64,000 nucleotides of DNA from Pseudoalteromonas sp. A601 (lineage in GTDB: Bacteria; Pseudomonadota; Gammaproteobacteria; Enterobacterales; Alteromonadaceae). The stretch covers positions 186,001-250,000 of the forward strand of contig NZ_MXQF01000002.1 of assembly GCF_002165575.1 (NCBI RefSeq). The letters run 5' to 3'. The stretch's first letter is position 1, and every line of letters begins with the position of its first letter. The notes beneath the pieces are model-generated. The model saw nothing but the letters and a program-made list of their open reading frames with translations. It searched no databases and was not told the DNA's origin. The position numbers were made by a program, and so were the translations under genes. Of the stretch, positions 1 through 11,128 are shown piece after piece.

Positions 1-451
1 CACTCATACCTAATGGGTTTTTAATCCCCTCTTGCATATCTATGCTGTACTCTTGTGGTAAAGCATGCAACATTTTGCGTTCAGCAGAAATCGGTACCGA
101 GCGCGCAATGTGAATGACATTCTCAATATCTTCATCAGTGACTTCGGTATTATTAATTGCCACCACACCGTTTTCGTTTTGACATTGAATGTGCTTACCC
201 GAAATACCCAAGTAAACTGAGCTAATACGACAATCAGCCATTAGCTCTGCTTCATCAATTGCTCGACGAATAGACTCTGATACCAAATTAAGGTCGTTCA
301 CACCACCTTTATCCATACCATGGGATACTTGGCTACCAACTCCAACAATGCTGAGTTTATTATCTGCGGTGATTTCACCAACCGTGGCCACCACTTTTGA
401 GGTACCAACGTCCAATCCAATCACTAGGTTTCTTTCTGCTGACTTAGTCAT
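1..451 (-). CDS. ftsA: Cell division protein FtsA, N-terminal part (cut by window edge)
   Basis: FtsA is the actin-like ATPase that anchors the FtsZ ring to the inner membrane and recruits later divisome proteins. About 150 N-terminal residues are visible, running off the left edge. The first residues (MTKSAERNLVIGLDVGTSKV) hold the phosphate-1 loop typical of the actin/Hsp70 fold, and the following part matches the FtsA-specific 1C domain in style (SVYLGISGKHI region). The start ATG overlaps the ftsQ stop in an ATGA arrangement, so it is the next gene of the dcw operon. The family is about 410-420 residues, so roughly two thirds lie outside the window; ftsZ would be expected further left. 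Confidence 0.95.
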   Translation of the reverse strand, partial: MTKSAERNLVIGLDVGTSKVVATVGEITADNKLSIVGVGSQVSHGMDKGGVNDLNLVSESIRRAIDEAELMADCRISSVYLGISGKHIQCQNENGVVAINNTEVTDEDIENVIHIARSVPISAERKMLHALPQEYSIDMQEGIKNPLGMS

Positions 452-1257
452 GCCTTACTCTTATTTTGTAATTGTGCTTCTTCCAGGAGCTTCCAGCTCA
501 CCGCAAGGCCGGTATCATACCGTAAATCCACTACATCTACTTGTGCATCTGCACGTTTTTCCATTCTCGGGTACACATCTATAAACCGCTGCACCCGCTT
601 TGCTTTTTCTTTTCGGCCCAAATTAAGCTTAATACCATTTGCAAGCCACAACTGCCATGAAAAGCGCTCCGACAACGCCAAGCTAGTGAGTTGTAAGTTG
701 TTCAAACTAAGCATGTCATTAAACTGTTTAAATGCAGTCCAAGCCTCTATTTCACTGCCTTCAGGACCGTATAACTGAGGTAGTTCATCAACTAGCTGCT
801 CACTACTGGCCTGAAACACCTCGCCGCTTTGGTTAAGCAATAAATCACTATTCCAAATAGCAACAGCTTGATGTTCAACAACATAAACCTGTAGTGTGTC
901 TGGCCACTGTTTACGTACTGATGCTGTAGCTACCCAAGGTAAATCCTGCACTAAATTTTGTACATGGATGACATCTAGATCAAAAAAACTTGATAAATCA
1001 GCTTGTTTAATCGCTTTAATAATGGCTGTTTCATCAGTGTATTTTGGCTCACCTAGCACTGCTAAATGTTTTATTTGAGCATCTTTATTCTCTACTAGCC
1101 ATTGTCTAACACCACTGGTGACTTGCACTAAACTAAATATCACCACCAAAAAAAAGCTAACACCAAAAATCAGCGACCAATTTAATCGCTGTTTTAACTG
1201 CTGCGCTTTTTCCAAAAGGGGATGCATATTAAAGTGTTTGCTCCAAAATGCGAACAA
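448..1257 (-). CDS. ftsQ: Cell division protein FtsQ
   Basis: FtsQ is the bitopic divisome protein that bridges cytoplasmic and periplasmic division proteins through FtsB/FtsL. The product has a short cytoplasmic tail, one membrane segment at about residues 28-47, a POTRA domain at about 60-130 and a beta domain to the C-terminus; length (269) is normal. It lies between ddl and ftsA as in other gammaproteobacteria and ends in an ATGA overlap with ftsA. The start is uncertain: the longest form overlaps ddl by 29 bases, while an internal ATG ending at position 1227 (protein starting MHPLLEKAQQ) lies one base past the ddl stop. Neither has a strong ribosome binding site. Confidence 0.93.
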   Translation of the reverse strand: MFAFWSKHFNMHPLLEKAQQLKQRLNWSLIFGVSFFLVVIFSLVQVTSGVRQWLVENKDAQIKHLAVLGEPKYTDETAIIKAIKQADLSSFFDLDVIHVQNLVQDLPWVATASVRKQWPDTLQVYVVEHQAVAIWNSDLLLNQSGEVFQASSEQLVDELPQLYGPEGSEIEAWTAFKQFNDMLSLNNLQLTSLALSERFSWQLWLANGIKLNLGRKEKAKRVQRFIDVYPRMEKRADAQVDVVDLRYDTGLAVSWKLLEEAQLQNKSKA

Positions 1258-2149
1258 CTAATTGCTCAAAGCTTGCACCATTTGCTTTTGCAGCCATTGG
1301 CACTAAAGATTTTTCAGTCATTCCGGGTACAGTATTAACTTCTAATAAATAGAAGTTACCATGCCCATCCTGCATAGCATCTACTCGTCCCCACCCACTG
1401 GCACCAACTAAGTCAAATGCTTGTAGTGCCATATCTTGCAGTAGTTGTGTATCTTGTGCTGGTAGATCTGCAGGGCAATGGTACTGCGTTGTGCTTGATT
1501 GATATTTAGCTTGATAGTCATAAAAACCATTCGGCGTGGTCATTTCAATCACAGGTTGTACATCATCACCAAGTACCGTGATAGTAAATTCACGGCCAGA
1601 TATCCATTGCTCAACCAATACTTGGCTGTCAAATTTAAACGCTTCATTGAGCGCTGCGGTTAATTCATCAGCATTATTAGCCTGTGCCATACCAATGCTT
1701 GACCCTTCATGAGAAGGCTTAACCATTACTTTTTTCAGCTCAGTCATTATCGTTTGAGCATCAAAGCCACGTTTGTTATCAACCACAGCATAAGGTGCCG
1801 TACTCAAACCTGCCGATTTAAATAAATGCTTACAACGAATTTTATCCATTGCCAGTGCCGACCCTAGTACATTACTACCCGTATAAGGTATGCCCATAAA
1901 TTCAAGCGCACCTTGAATAGTACCATCTTCACCACCGCGACCATGTAGGGCGATAAATACGCGCTCTACAGCAAGCTCTTTAAGCTGCCATAAAGGCTGC
2001 TCTTTCGGGTCAAAAGCAATGGCATCAACACCCGCATTTTGCAATGCATTAAGCACTGCTTGGCCTGATTTTAGCGATACTTCACGTTCAGCTGAATGGC
2101 CGCCTAATAATACTGCAACCTTGCCAAATTGTGTGCTTAAATGAGTCAT
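1229..2149 (-). CDS. ddl: D-alanine--D-alanine ligase (DdlB type)
   Basis: This ATP-grasp enzyme joins two D-alanines for the end of the peptidoglycan stem peptide. Visible signatures are the N-terminal [19 protein letters not shown] segment, [12 protein letters not shown] at about residue 70 (family signature 1) and [12 protein letters not shown] near residue 270 (metal and substrate binding). Length of 306 matches DdlB. It overlaps murC by four bases (ATGA) and precedes ftsQ, the usual dcw position. The alanine racemase that supplies its substrate is encoded near 59 kb in this window. Confidence 0.96.
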   Translation of the reverse strand: MTHLSTQFGKVAVLLGGHSAEREVSLKSGQAVLNALQNAGVDAIAFDPKEQPLWQLKELAVERVFIALHGRGGEDGTIQGALEFMGIPYTGSNVLGSALAMDKIRCKHLFKSAGLSTAPYAVVDNKRGFDAQTIMTELKKVMVKPSHEGSSIGMAQANNADELTAALNEAFKFDSQVLVEQWISGREFTITVLGDDVQPVIEMTTPNGFYDYQAKYQSSTTQYHCPADLPAQDTQLLQDMALQAFDLVGASGWGRVDAMQDGHGNFYLLEVNTVPGMTEKSLVPMAAKANGASFEQLVVRILEQTL

Positions 2150-3612
2150 ACTTCTACCTGCTTAAGTTGTTCTATTGACAACTCGGTTGCTGCTAACTTT
2201 TTAACTAATTGACCTATATTACCAGCCCCTTGCGTTAAAACTAAGTCATTGTCTTGTAATATATTTGCCAACACCCCAGCCAATTCTGAATTACTTGCTA
2301 TATGCAACGGCTCTTTGCCACGCTGACGCAGGCTACGACACAGACTTTTACTATCAGCACCTATAATTGGATCCTCGCCTGCACTGTATACATCAAGCAA
2401 TAAAAGTTGATCAACATCAGCGAGAACTTTAACAAAGTCTTCATATAAATCACGGGTTCGAGTAAACCTATGCGGCTGATAAATCATAACTAAGCGCTTA
2501 TCAGGCCAACCTTCTCGCACTGCTGCGATTGTAGCCGCTACTTCTGATGGGTGATGACCATAATCATCTACTAACATCACATCACCACACTCGGTGGCAA
2601 AATTACCATAATGCTGAAAACGACGGCCCACGCCTTCAAACTTTTGTAAGGCCTGTAAAATTGCTTGATCAGAAATATTCTGATCTTTGGCAACAGCAAT
2701 CGCAGCCGTTGCGTTAAGTGCATTGTGTATACCTGGCATATTCAGTTGAATATTTAGCTCATTGCCTTGCTTTGTTCGTACTGTAAAGTCACACGTATTA
2801 CCTTGTTGGCTAAAGTTCAGCATGCGGTAATCTGCATCTGCAGATTCACCATACGTGATCACTGGGCGACCAAAGCGTGGGATAAGTTCAGCGGCCACCT
2901 CTGAATCGATACACACCACGGCTAAGCCATAAAATGGTAAGTTATGAATGAAATCCACATAGGTGTCTTTCATTTTCTCTAAACTACCACCATAGGTTTC
3001 CATGTGATCTTCTTCGATATTAGTGATCACTGAGACCATGGGTTGTAAATGCAGAAACGACGCATCACTTTCATCCGCTTCAGCAATTAAAAAATCACTC
3101 TTCCCAACCTTTGCATTGCTGCCGGCACTATTAAGTAAACCACCAATAATAAAGGTTGGATCAAGCCCTGCTTGGGCATAAATACTAGCAATTAGGCTTG
3201 TTGTAGTGGTTTTACCATGAGTACCTGCAATCGCAATACCGTGGCGAAAACGCATTAGCTCAGCTAACATTTCAGCACGGCGAACAACGGGAATACGCGC
3301 CGCCTTTGCTGCAATAATTTCTGGGTTTGTTTCATCGATCGCACTTGAAACCACAACTACATTGGCATCTTTTACGTTACTTTGATGATGACCAATAAAT
3401 ACTTCTGCACCTGCTTGAATTAAACGCTCTGTCATGGCGCTATGAGCAATATCAGAACCTGTGATTCGATACCCCTCAAAGGCAAGCACTTCTGCAATAC
3501 CGCCCATGCCAGCACCACCAATTCCTATAAAGTGAATGGTGTCGATTCGTCTCATCGCTGGGCGTGTTGATCTTTGTTGCTCAACATTTATTTGTTTATT
3601 TAATTCGTTCAC
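2146..3612 (-). CDS. murC: UDP-N-acetylmuramate--L-alanine ligase
   Basis: MurC adds L-alanine to UDP-MurNAc, the first amino acid step of peptidoglycan precursor synthesis in the cytoplasm. The N-terminal Rossmann-type UDP-binding loop ([14 protein letters not shown]) is at about residues 29-42 and the ATP loop GTHGKTTTT at about residue 130, followed by the [10 protein letters not shown] stretch typical of MurC. Length of 488 is normal. It overlaps murG and ddl by four bases on either side, which implies translational coupling within the dcw operon. Confidence 0.97.
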   Translation of the reverse strand: MNELNKQINVEQQRSTRPAMRRIDTIHFIGIGGAGMGGIAEVLAFEGYRITGSDIAHSAMTERLIQAGAEVFIGHHQSNVKDANVVVVSSAIDETNPEIIAAKAARIPVVRRAEMLAELMRFRHGIAIAGTHGKTTTTSLIASIYAQAGLDPTFIIGGLLNSAGSNAKVGKSDFLIAEADESDASFLHLQPMVSVITNIEEDHMETYGGSLEKMKDTYVDFIHNLPFYGLAVVCIDSEVAAELIPRFGRPVITYGESADADYRMLNFSQQGNTCDFTVRTKQGNELNIQLNMPGIHNALNATAAIAVAKDQNISDQAILQALQKFEGVGRRFQHYGNFATECGDVMLVDDYGHHPSEVAATIAAVREGWPDKRLVMIYQPHRFTRTRDLYEDFVKVLADVDQLLLLDVYSAGEDPIIGADSKSLCRSLRQRGKEPLHIASNSELAGVLANILQDNDLVLTQGAGNIGQLVKKLAATELSIEQLKQVEV

Positions 3613-4691
3613 ACGGCTCTCTTTTTATCTATTACTTGCTCACAATGCTGTGCAACATGCGCTGTGGCATCCAGTATAGCGAGTGCTTTAGCACGTTTCG
3701 CCATCTGATCAATTAATTCAGGTTTTGCTAAAAATGGGCGTAACATGTCAACAATGGCGTCTTGTTGAAATTGTCCCTGTGGCATTAATAAAGCAGCGTC
3801 AGCGTTTACCAAAAATTGAGCATTAGCAGTCTGATGATCGTCAACAGCATGAGGAAACGGCACAAATAGCGCCATTTTTCCTGCCGCTGCTATTTCACTC
3901 ACAGTTAACGCCCCTGCGCGGCAAATAACAATATCTGCCCAGCCATAAGCGGTGTCCATGTCATCAATAAATTCAGCCGCTCTTATTTGCTCAGTATTAA
4001 AATTTTGCTCTGTGTAAGCCTCTGTAACCGCACCTAAATGCCCTTTACCCGTTTGATGCCAAATATTTAGCTCGCATATATAAGATAATTGCTTAAAGGT
4101 TGTAGGTAGTGTGCTATTTAGTACCTGAGCTCCTAATGAACCACCTACAACTAAAATATTAATAGGGCTGGTAGCATTGCGAACAGCTACCTGCGTTACA
4201 CTTTGGCGAACAGGGTTACCGACAACCTCACTCTGACCACTCGCAAATGCACTGGGAAATGCAGCCAGTACTTTATTAGCAAATTTTGCCAACCACTTAT
4301 TACTCATCCCAGCGACCGCATTTTGCTCATGGATAACCAAAGGTATACCTAAGCTTTTTGCTGCAATACCAGTTGGCCCTGTGACATACCCCCCCATCGC
4401 AAGTACCACATCGGGGCGCTGTTGTTTTAATACTTTACGAGCTTGTAAAATGGCATTAATTACCATAAAAGGTGCTTTAACTAAGCGTTTTAAGCCATTA
4501 CCACGCACCCCTTTGACATTAATGAAATCAATCTCAATATTATGCTTAGGTACAACCTGCGCTTCCATTCTATCAGCGGTACCAATCCAGCTTACTTGCC
4601 AACCTTGTTGTGTTAAATGTTGTGCTACAGCTATACCAGGAAAGATATGCCCGCCCGTACCACCGGCAACGACGACTAATTTTTTGCTCAT
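3609..4691 (-). CDS. murG: UDP-N-acetylglucosamine--N-acetylmuramyl-(pentapeptide) pyrophosphoryl-undecaprenol N-acetylglucosamine transferase
   Basis: MurG is a GT28 glycosyltransferase at the inner face of the cytoplasmic membrane that turns lipid I into lipid II. The glycine-rich loop [13 protein letters not shown] is at residues 7-19, and the C-terminal UDP-GlcNAc site is seen in the [17 protein letters not shown] region at about residue 256. Length of 360 is normal. It sits between ftsW and murC with four-base overlaps on both sides, the standard order. Confidence 0.97.
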   Translation of the reverse strand: MSKKLVVVAGGTGGHIFPGIAVAQHLTQQGWQVSWIGTADRMEAQVVPKHNIEIDFINVKGVRGNGLKRLVKAPFMVINAILQARKVLKQQRPDVVLAMGGYVTGPTGIAAKSLGIPLVIHEQNAVAGMSNKWLAKFANKVLAAFPSAFASGQSEVVGNPVRQSVTQVAVRNATSPINILVVGGSLGAQVLNSTLPTTFKQLSYICELNIWHQTGKGHLGAVTEAYTEQNFNTEQIRAAEFIDDMDTAYGWADIVICRAGALTVSEIAAAGKMALFVPFPHAVDDHQTANAQFLVNADAALLMPQGQFQQDAIVDMLRPFLAKPELIDQMAKRAKALAILDATAHVAQHCEQVIDKKRAV

Positions 4692-5863
4692 CGCTTACCT
4701 CCTCGGGATGTTGCTTGTTTGGTTGCCATTTTTGTTTCAAAATCAACGCGGAATAAAATCCCTGCGGCAATGGTCATAATCAATAAACTGGAACCACCAT
4801 AAGAGACAAATGGCAAGGTAAGCCCTTTGGTTGGTAAAATACCGGCACTGGCGCCTACATTAACCATCGTTTGAAAGGCAAACCAAATACCTATCGCTAA
4901 TGAAAAGTACCCTTCATATTCTTTGCCACATTTAAGCGCTTGTTGCCCAATTAAAAGAGCACGAAAAACTAAAATGCAGAACACCATTAAAATACTTAAT
5001 ACGCCGATAAAGCCAAGCTCTTCGCCTATTACAGCAAAAATGAAATCGTTGTGTGCTTCTGGCAGGTATTGTAATTTTTGTACGCTATTGCCAAGCCCTT
5101 GACCAAACCAACCACCTTGACCATAAGCCATTAATGATTGTACCAGCTGGTAACCTTTACCAAATGGGTCATCCCATGGCTCTAAAAAGCCAACTACACG
5201 TGCCATGCGATAAGGCTCAACAATAATGAGTAATACCACTAAACCTATACCCGTTAAGATCAATGCAAAAAACTGCCAAAGTTTAGCGCCCGCTAAAAAT
5301 AACAGACCAACGGTGGTCACAAACATAACCACCACAGTCCCTAAATCCGGCTGGAGTAAAATTAACAGTGCGTATACTGCAAATACTGCTATAGGTTTGG
5401 CAAAGCCTTTGATGTTCTCTTGCACTTCAGCACGCTTGCGCACCAGGTAACCGGCAATATAACTAAAGAAGAACAGCTTTGCGGCTTCTGCTACTTGAAA
5501 ACCAATAGGGCCTATGGGGATCCAACGTTTAGCACCGTTCACTTCGCGGCCAACAATTAATACTATAATTAACAGCACCATTCCCAATAATAATAAATAT
5601 GGGTTGGAGCGCTTCCACCAATCCATTGGCATACTGCAAGCTATCCAAAATAACGCAAAGCTCATGGCTAAAAACATACTATGGCGAATAGTGATATGGT
5701 AAGGATTATCAAATAAACGCTCAGCGGTAGGCATTGAGGCGCTGGTTACCATGACAAAACCAACACCAATAAGCATGATCACACAATAAAGCAAAGGCAC
5801 ATCATAAAGCTGAGCCGACTGCTTAGGTGTAAGCGCTTCTCGAATATCTGTCAGTGCTATCAT
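4688..5863 (-). CDS. ftsW: SEDS peptidoglycan glycosyltransferase FtsW
   Basis: FtsW is the multi-pass SEDS-family glycosyltransferase that polymerises septal peptidoglycan together with the class B PBP FtsI. The sequence shows about ten hydrophobic segments, the conserved large periplasmic loop with PEAHNDFIFAVIGEELGF, and the C-terminal LPFVSYGGSSLL motif near residue 355. Length of 391 is typical. It lies between murD and murG with ATGA-type overlaps. RodA is the paralogue, but its genes normally lie with mrdA rather than in the dcw cluster. Confidence 0.96.
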   Translation of the reverse strand: MIALTDIREALTPKQSAQLYDVPLLYCVIMLIGVGFVMVTSASMPTAERLFDNPYHITIRHSMFLAMSFALFWIACSMPMDWWKRSNPYLLLLGMVLLIIVLIVGREVNGAKRWIPIGPIGFQVAEAAKLFFFSYIAGYLVRKRAEVQENIKGFAKPIAVFAVYALLILLQPDLGTVVVMFVTTVGLLFLAGAKLWQFFALILTGIGLVVLLIIVEPYRMARVVGFLEPWDDPFGKGYQLVQSLMAYGQGGWFGQGLGNSVQKLQYLPEAHNDFIFAVIGEELGFIGVLSILMVFCILVFRALLIGQQALKCGKEYEGYFSLAIGIWFAFQTMVNVGASAGILPTKGLTLPFVSYGGSSLLIMTIAAGILFRVDFETKMATKQATSRGGKR

Positions 5864-7185
5864 TGCTCACCCGCCCTAACGCACTCGCTAAAATGATCGC
5901 CACGTTGCATGTAGTTGTTATACATGTCGATACTGGCACACGCTGGTGCTAGCAGCACATAATCACCGGTTTCAGCCAATGTTTTAGCCAGATTTACCGC
6001 CTGTGGCATGTTTTCTGTCAAACGGCCTTTATCACTCAGTGCCACAAGTGCATTCGCATCTTTACCAAAACAAATCAGTGCTTTAACTTTATCTTGCAAA
6101 TAAGGTTTTAGCGCATCTAAATCCGCACCTTTGGCATCTCCGCCAGCAATAACAATAAGTTGCTTTGCTTGCTCTGAAAGACTATCTATTGCGGCAATTG
6201 TAGCCCCTACATTCGTTGCTTTTGAGTCATTAAAGTATTTAACTCCATCTTGCTCAGCAACAAACTGACAACGATGAGCAAGTCCTTTAAATGCAGAAAA
6301 TGCCTTAGCAAATTGCTCAACTGGCACCTCAAAAGGTTGCAATAACGCCATAACTGATAATGCATTCAGTTGATTATGACTGCCCACAACACCTAGCTTG
6401 CTCACAGGTAAAACGGCTTTACCATAAGCTGTAAAATACGGCTCGCCATTGTATGTTGATATACAATAATCTGCGTTTGATAAACCAAAGCTCACTTGCG
6501 GATTAATATCGCAATGTGTCGCCACATCACTTTTGTTAACTACAGCTAAAGCAGCATGGCTATAAATTGTTTGTTTTGAGTCTATATAAGCTTGGTAATT
6601 AGCATAACGATCAAGGTGATCTTCGGATACATTTAAGACCGTGGCGCTAATAGGTTTTAAGCTTTTAGTGGTGTCTAATTGAAAACTCGAAAGCTCCAGC
6701 ACAAACACATCAAAATCGTCTGCAAGTAAATCAAGTACCGCTGTGCCAATATTGCCACCTAAACCCACTTTGAACCCAGCCGTTTTGAGCACATCAAAGG
6801 CAAGTGTCACCACGGTTGATTTACCATTTGAGCCTGTAACCGCAATCACTGGTTTATCGTTAAGTCGGGCAAATAATTCAATATCACCTATTACTTCAAC
6901 ACCCGCAGCAATTGCCTCAGCCACAACGGGTGTCGATAAGCTAAGCCCTGGACTGATAATAATAATATCTTGAGTGTTGAGTTCAGCATTATTTAAATCA
7001 CCAAACTGAGTACTAAGCTGTGAGGCATGCTGGTTTAACCAATCTATACCCGGTGGAGATTGGCGACTATCAGCAATGGTTGGCGTAATATTATGAGACA
7101 ATAGAAAACGCACAATGCCCAGACCGGTTACACCGAGTCCGAGCACTGTTATACGTTTGTTTTGTATCTCGTTTAAATAGCTCAT
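5860..7185 (-). CDS. murD: UDP-N-acetylmuramoyl-L-alanine--D-glutamate ligase
   Basis: MurD adds D-glutamate to UDP-MurNAc-L-Ala. The N-terminal Rossmann-like segment (ITVLGLGVTGLG) is at residues 12-23, the ATP loop VTGSNGKSTV at about 113-122, and the KGLAHRCQFV and FNDSKATN motifs of Mur ligases follow in the C-terminal half. Length of 441 is normal. It directly follows mraY and overlaps ftsW by four bases. Confidence 0.97.
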   Translation of the reverse strand: MSYLNEIQNKRITVLGLGVTGLGIVRFLLSHNITPTIADSRQSPPGIDWLNQHASQLSTQFGDLNNAELNTQDIIIISPGLSLSTPVVAEAIAAGVEVIGDIELFARLNDKPVIAVTGSNGKSTVVTLAFDVLKTAGFKVGLGGNIGTAVLDLLADDFDVFVLELSSFQLDTTKSLKPISATVLNVSEDHLDRYANYQAYIDSKQTIYSHAALAVVNKSDVATHCDINPQVSFGLSNADYCISTYNGEPYFTAYGKAVLPVSKLGVVGSHNQLNALSVMALLQPFEVPVEQFAKAFSAFKGLAHRCQFVAEQDGVKYFNDSKATNVGATIAAIDSLSEQAKQLIVIAGGDAKGADLDALKPYLQDKVKALICFGKDANALVALSDKGRLTENMPQAVNLAKTLAETGDYVLLAPACASIDMYNNYMQRGDHFSECVRAGEQ

Positions 7186-8268
7186 TTACCTGATCTTTAA
7201 TGTTACTAAGCCTGCCAACACAAGTACGATTGATATAATCCAAAAACGTACAATTACTCTAGGCTCAGGCCAACCTTTTAATTCGTAATGATGGTGAATA
7301 GGTGCCATTCTAAAGATTCGCTGACCGCGAAGTTTGTATGAGCCCACTTGTAAGATTACTGACAAAGCTTCCATTACGAACACGCCGCCCATAATCACCA
7401 ATACCAACTCTTGACGAACCAATACGGCAATAATACCCAGAGCGCCACCAAGTGCAAGGGAACCTACATCCCCCATAAATACTTGCGCTGGATAAGTGTT
7501 AAACCATAAAAATCCAAGCCCAGCACCAACTATCGCAGTACACACAACAACTAACTCACTGGCCAGCGGTAAATGCGGAATATGTAAATAAGCTGAGAAA
7601 TTAACGTTACCGGTTAAATACGCAATAATTGCCAAGGCCGCCGCCACTAAAATGGTTGGTACAATTGCCAAGCCATCAAGACCATCGGTTAAATTCACCG
7701 CGTTCGATGTACCTACAACCACAAAGTAAGTCATTACAATATAAAACAAACCTAATTGCGGTAATACATCTTTAAAAAATGGTACTACAAGCGAGGTTTC
7801 ATTAGCGTGATTGGCAGTGAAAAACAATGCACAGGCAACAACTAACGCGATAACTGATTGCCAAAAGTACTTCCATTTAGCTATCAGGCCTTTAGGGTCT
7901 TTTCGAATTACTTTTCGATAATCATCCACAAAGCCAACAATACCCAACGAACCAATTACAAATAAAGTTGCCCATACATATTTATTTGCTAAATCTGCCC
8001 ACAACAATGTACTGGTAAATATTGACGCTAAAATAAGTAAGCCCCCCATCGTTGGGGTGCCTTTTTTCGATAGGTGGGATTCTGGTCCGTCATTGCGTAC
8101 TACTTGGCCAATTTGCATTTTTTGCAAGCCACGTATTAGCTTAGGGCCAAAATATAACGAAATTAATAACGCCGTTAAAATACCAAATACGGCGCGAACC
8201 GTTAGGTATGAAAATACATTAAATGCACTGTAATATTGAGTTAAATATTCTGCCAGCCAAACTAACAT
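7186..8268 (-). CDS. mraY: Phospho-N-acetylmuramoyl-pentapeptide-transferase
   Basis: MraY is the polytopic membrane enzyme that transfers phospho-MurNAc-pentapeptide to undecaprenyl phosphate, making lipid I. The product (360 residues) has about ten membrane segments and the catalytic motifs [14 protein letters not shown] at about residue 190, [10 protein letters not shown] at about 267 and the histidine-rich [12 protein letters not shown] loop at about 323. It overlaps the murF 3' end by seven bases and abuts murD. Confidence 0.97.
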   Translation of the reverse strand: MLVWLAEYLTQYYSAFNVFSYLTVRAVFGILTALLISLYFGPKLIRGLQKMQIGQVVRNDGPESHLSKKGTPTMGGLLILASIFTSTLLWADLANKYVWATLFVIGSLGIVGFVDDYRKVIRKDPKGLIAKWKYFWQSVIALVVACALFFTANHANETSLVVPFFKDVLPQLGLFYIVMTYFVVVGTSNAVNLTDGLDGLAIVPTILVAAALAIIAYLTGNVNFSAYLHIPHLPLASELVVVCTAIVGAGLGFLWFNTYPAQVFMGDVGSLALGGALGIIAVLVRQELVLVIMGGVFVMEALSVILQVGSYKLRGQRIFRMAPIHHHYELKGWPEPRVIVRFWIISIVLVLAGLVTLKIR

Positions 8269-9650
8269 CTAGGTACTCCATTGCTGCCAACTTGCTGGCT
8301 GTTAACTAAATCTTGTACGAGTAATTCCATTCGAGAACTGCGCGATCCTTTCACGACTATGGTGGTTTTTTGTGATTTGTCAGTTAACCCAGCTTCTAAT
8401 TGCTGTAGCAATTGGTCACGACTAGAGAAATGTCTATTTGGTTTTTCAAATTCATCACTGGCATACTTACTCAGCACACCTAAGGTGTAAAGTTCATCAA
8501 TGTCTTTATTTTTTGCGTATTCACCTACTTGCTGATGGTACATACGAGCTTCTTCACCAAGCTCCCCCATGTCACCAAATGCTAATATGCGCTGTCCTTC
8601 AATATCACTCAGTAAGTCAATGGCTGCTTTTACAGATTCAACATTTGCATTATAAGTGTCATCAATTACAGTCAACGTGTCGCTCACGTTGATTATATTA
8701 ACGCGCCCTTGCACTGCGCTCATAGTAGCAAGTGCGACAGCTGCGTTTTCAATACTGACACCAAACTCGCTGGTTAATGCAACGGCAATTAATGCGTTCA
8801 TCACATTATGACGCCCAGGTAAAGCCAGCTTAACGGGCACTCGGTGAGCTTTATTACAAATATAAAATGATGCGTGAGCATGTGCATCAAGGGAAATGTC
8901 TTCAGCCCATACATCTAGCTGCTGCGAGCTGGATATACGTTTAACATTATTTTGCGCTAGTTTATCTAACCATTGTTGGCTAAATTCACTATCACAATTA
9001 ACAATAGCGACACCATTTGGCTTTAAACCATCGTATATTTCGCCTTTAGCAGTAGCGACACCTTCGAGTGAGCCAAACCCTTCTATATGTGCAGCTGCAA
9101 CATTGCATACCACAGCAACATCAGGTTTTGTCATCGCTGCAGTATAAGCTATTTCACCGAGGTGGTTTGCACCTAACTCGATAACTGCATATTGGTGTTG
9201 TGGCTCTAACCTAAGTAAAGTTAATGGCACACCTATATCGTTATTAAAATTACCTTTAGTGGCAAGTACTTCACCGTGCGATGAAAGAATGGCCGCGCAC
9301 ATTTCTTTCACTGTGGTTTTACCGACACTACCGGTAATAGCGATGGTCTTAGGAGCAACAGTTGCCATTACTGCCGCACCTACTTCACCTAAAGCTAAAC
9401 GAGTATCTGCCACTAAAAATTGAGGAATATCTACATCAACTTTACGGTGGACAATCGCCGCGATTGCGCCTTTACTTTTTGCTTGTTCGACGAATTTGTG
9501 GCCATCAAAATTAGGCCCTTGTAGCGCTAAGAACACCTCACCGCCGCACAACGTACGGGTGTCGGTGTTTATGTTTTTTATTATTTGATTGCCACGTGGG
9601 CTATCAGTTGCCAGCACACTCGCTAGCCAATCAAAATCCATAGGGATCAT
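8262..9650 (-). CDS. murF: UDP-N-acetylmuramoyl-tripeptide--D-alanyl-D-alanine ligase
   Basis: MurF attaches the D-Ala-D-Ala dipeptide to complete the UDP-MurNAc-pentapeptide. The ATP loop [14 protein letters not shown] is at about residues 104-117, [10 protein letters not shown] follows, and [16 protein letters not shown] near residue 330 is characteristic. Length of 462 is normal. Its start overlaps the murE stop by four bases and its end overlaps mraY. Confidence 0.97.
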   Translation of the reverse strand: MIPMDFDWLASVLATDSPRGNQIIKNINTDTRTLCGGEVFLALQGPNFDGHKFVEQAKSKGAIAAIVHRKVDVDIPQFLVADTRLALGEVGAAVMATVAPKTIAITGSVGKTTVKEMCAAILSSHGEVLATKGNFNNDIGVPLTLLRLEPQHQYAVIELGANHLGEIAYTAAMTKPDVAVVCNVAAAHIEGFGSLEGVATAKGEIYDGLKPNGVAIVNCDSEFSQQWLDKLAQNNVKRISSSQQLDVWAEDISLDAHAHASFYICNKAHRVPVKLALPGRHNVMNALIAVALTSEFGVSIENAAVALATMSAVQGRVNIINVSDTLTVIDDTYNANVESVKAAIDLLSDIEGQRILAFGDMGELGEEARMYHQQVGEYAKNKDIDELYTLGVLSKYASDEFEKPNRHFSSRDQLLQQLEAGLTDKSQKTTIVVKGSRSSRMELLVQDLVNSQQVGSNGVPRC

Positions 9651-11128
9651 AACTGCGATCCTCTTATTTGTTCTTTTAAGTAGTGTTGTACAAATTTGCG
9701 GTCACAAAAATCAATTTTTTGCGACCCTATAATTTGATAATCTTCATGCCCTTTGCCAGCGATTAAAACCACTTCATTATCTTTAGCATTATCAATAGCA
9801 AATGCGATTGCTGCGCCACGATCCGATTCTAAGTGTGCTGCTTGCGGTTTATCTAAGCCTGCCGCGACGTCTGACATGATCTGTTCAGGGTCTTCACTAC
9901 GTGGATTATCGCTTGTTACAATCACTTTATTCGCATACTGCTCAGCAGCCTTAGCCATCATCGGGCGCTTACCCTTATCACGGTCACCACCACAACCAAA
10001 TACACAACTTACACCACCTGGCACATGTTGTTGTAATGCTTGTAATGCCAGTGCTAAGGCATCTGGGGTGTGTGCATAGTCAACAATACATGTTGGTTTA
10101 TTTGCTGCACTAAAAGCCTGCATACGCCCAGCGACAGGTTGCAAACTTGCACAGCCTGCTGCCAAGTTTTGTAGTGGAAAACCAAGCCCCAATAAGGTGG
10201 CAAACGCAGCAGTTAAATTATATAAATTAAACTCACCAAACAATGGGCATTCTATAGCGATATCGCCCCAACTTGTCGTTAACTGTGCCGAAATACCTGA
10301 TTTGTGATAGTTTACATCGGTAAAGTACACAAACCTAGCGCCTTTGGGCACTAAATTTTTGCGGCCATAGCATATTAAGTTATTAAAATCGTATTGCTCT
10401 AACCACTGCTGCACTTGATTATCATCTTGATTTAAGATGACTAATTCGGCCTCAAAGTCTCGCATTAGCATTAACTTAGCATCAGCATAACTTGCCATAT
10501 CACCGTGATAATCTAAATGATCACGAGATAAGTTAGTAAATACAGCTGCTTTGAATTGGCTACCAGTAACACGGTGTTGCACTAGTCCATGAGATGATAC
10601 TTCCATAGCCACGAGCTGTTTTTGCTCTGTCACTAATTCAGATAAAATACGTTGTAAATCAACACACGAAGGCGTGGTATTGATAAGTGGTGTTAGCTGC
10701 TCAGGTGCGCCGTACCCTAAGGTGCCAATAATCGCTGCGGGCTTTGCACAGTAATTTGCTAAATGAGCAATCATCGCTGTGGTTGTGGATTTACCATTCG
10801 TGCCGGTAACACCAATTAAATCGAGCTGTTTACTAGGCTTTTGGTAAAAATGATTAGCAAGTACAGGAAGTTTTTTATCTAAATCCGAAGATAGATATAA
10901 TTGCTCAAAGTCGCTCTCAAATTCACACAATCGATCTGCAATAACTGCCACCGCGCCATTGTCAATTGCTTGCTTTATAAAATGACCGCCATCCAACTGA
11001 TGACCTTTAATGGCAACAAATACATCACCGGGTTTTACCTCACGACTATCAAGTCGCAACTCATTAACCACTAGGCTGGTTGCATCAATCTCAATATGTT
11101 TTAGTATCGCTTTTAAATCACGCACCAT
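9647..11128 (-). CDS. murE: UDP-N-acetylmuramoyl-L-alanyl-D-glutamate--2,6-diaminopimelate ligase
   Basis: MurE adds the third stem residue to UDP-MurNAc-L-Ala-D-Glu. The ATP loop GVTGTNGKSTTT lies at about residues 104-115. The SDNPRSEDP segment near residue 408 carries the DNPR motif that marks meso-diaminopimelate-specific enzymes, as expected for a Gram-negative. Length of 493 is normal. It overlaps ftsI by 11 bases and murF by four. Confidence 0.97.
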   Translation of the reverse strand: MVRDLKAILKHIEIDATSLVVNELRLDSREVKPGDVFVAIKGHQLDGGHFIKQAIDNGAVAVIADRLCEFESDFEQLYLSSDLDKKLPVLANHFYQKPSKQLDLIGVTGTNGKSTTTAMIAHLANYCAKPAAIIGTLGYGAPEQLTPLINTTPSCVDLQRILSELVTEQKQLVAMEVSSHGLVQHRVTGSQFKAAVFTNLSRDHLDYHGDMASYADAKLMLMRDFEAELVILNQDDNQVQQWLEQYDFNNLICYGRKNLVPKGARFVYFTDVNYHKSGISAQLTTSWGDIAIECPLFGEFNLYNLTAAFATLLGLGFPLQNLAAGCASLQPVAGRMQAFSAANKPTCIVDYAHTPDALALALQALQQHVPGGVSCVFGCGGDRDKGKRPMMAKAAEQYANKVIVTSDNPRSEDPEQIMSDVAAGLDKPQAAHLESDRGAAIAFAIDNAKDNEVVLIAGKGHEDYQIIGSQKIDFCDRKFVQHYLKEQIRGSQL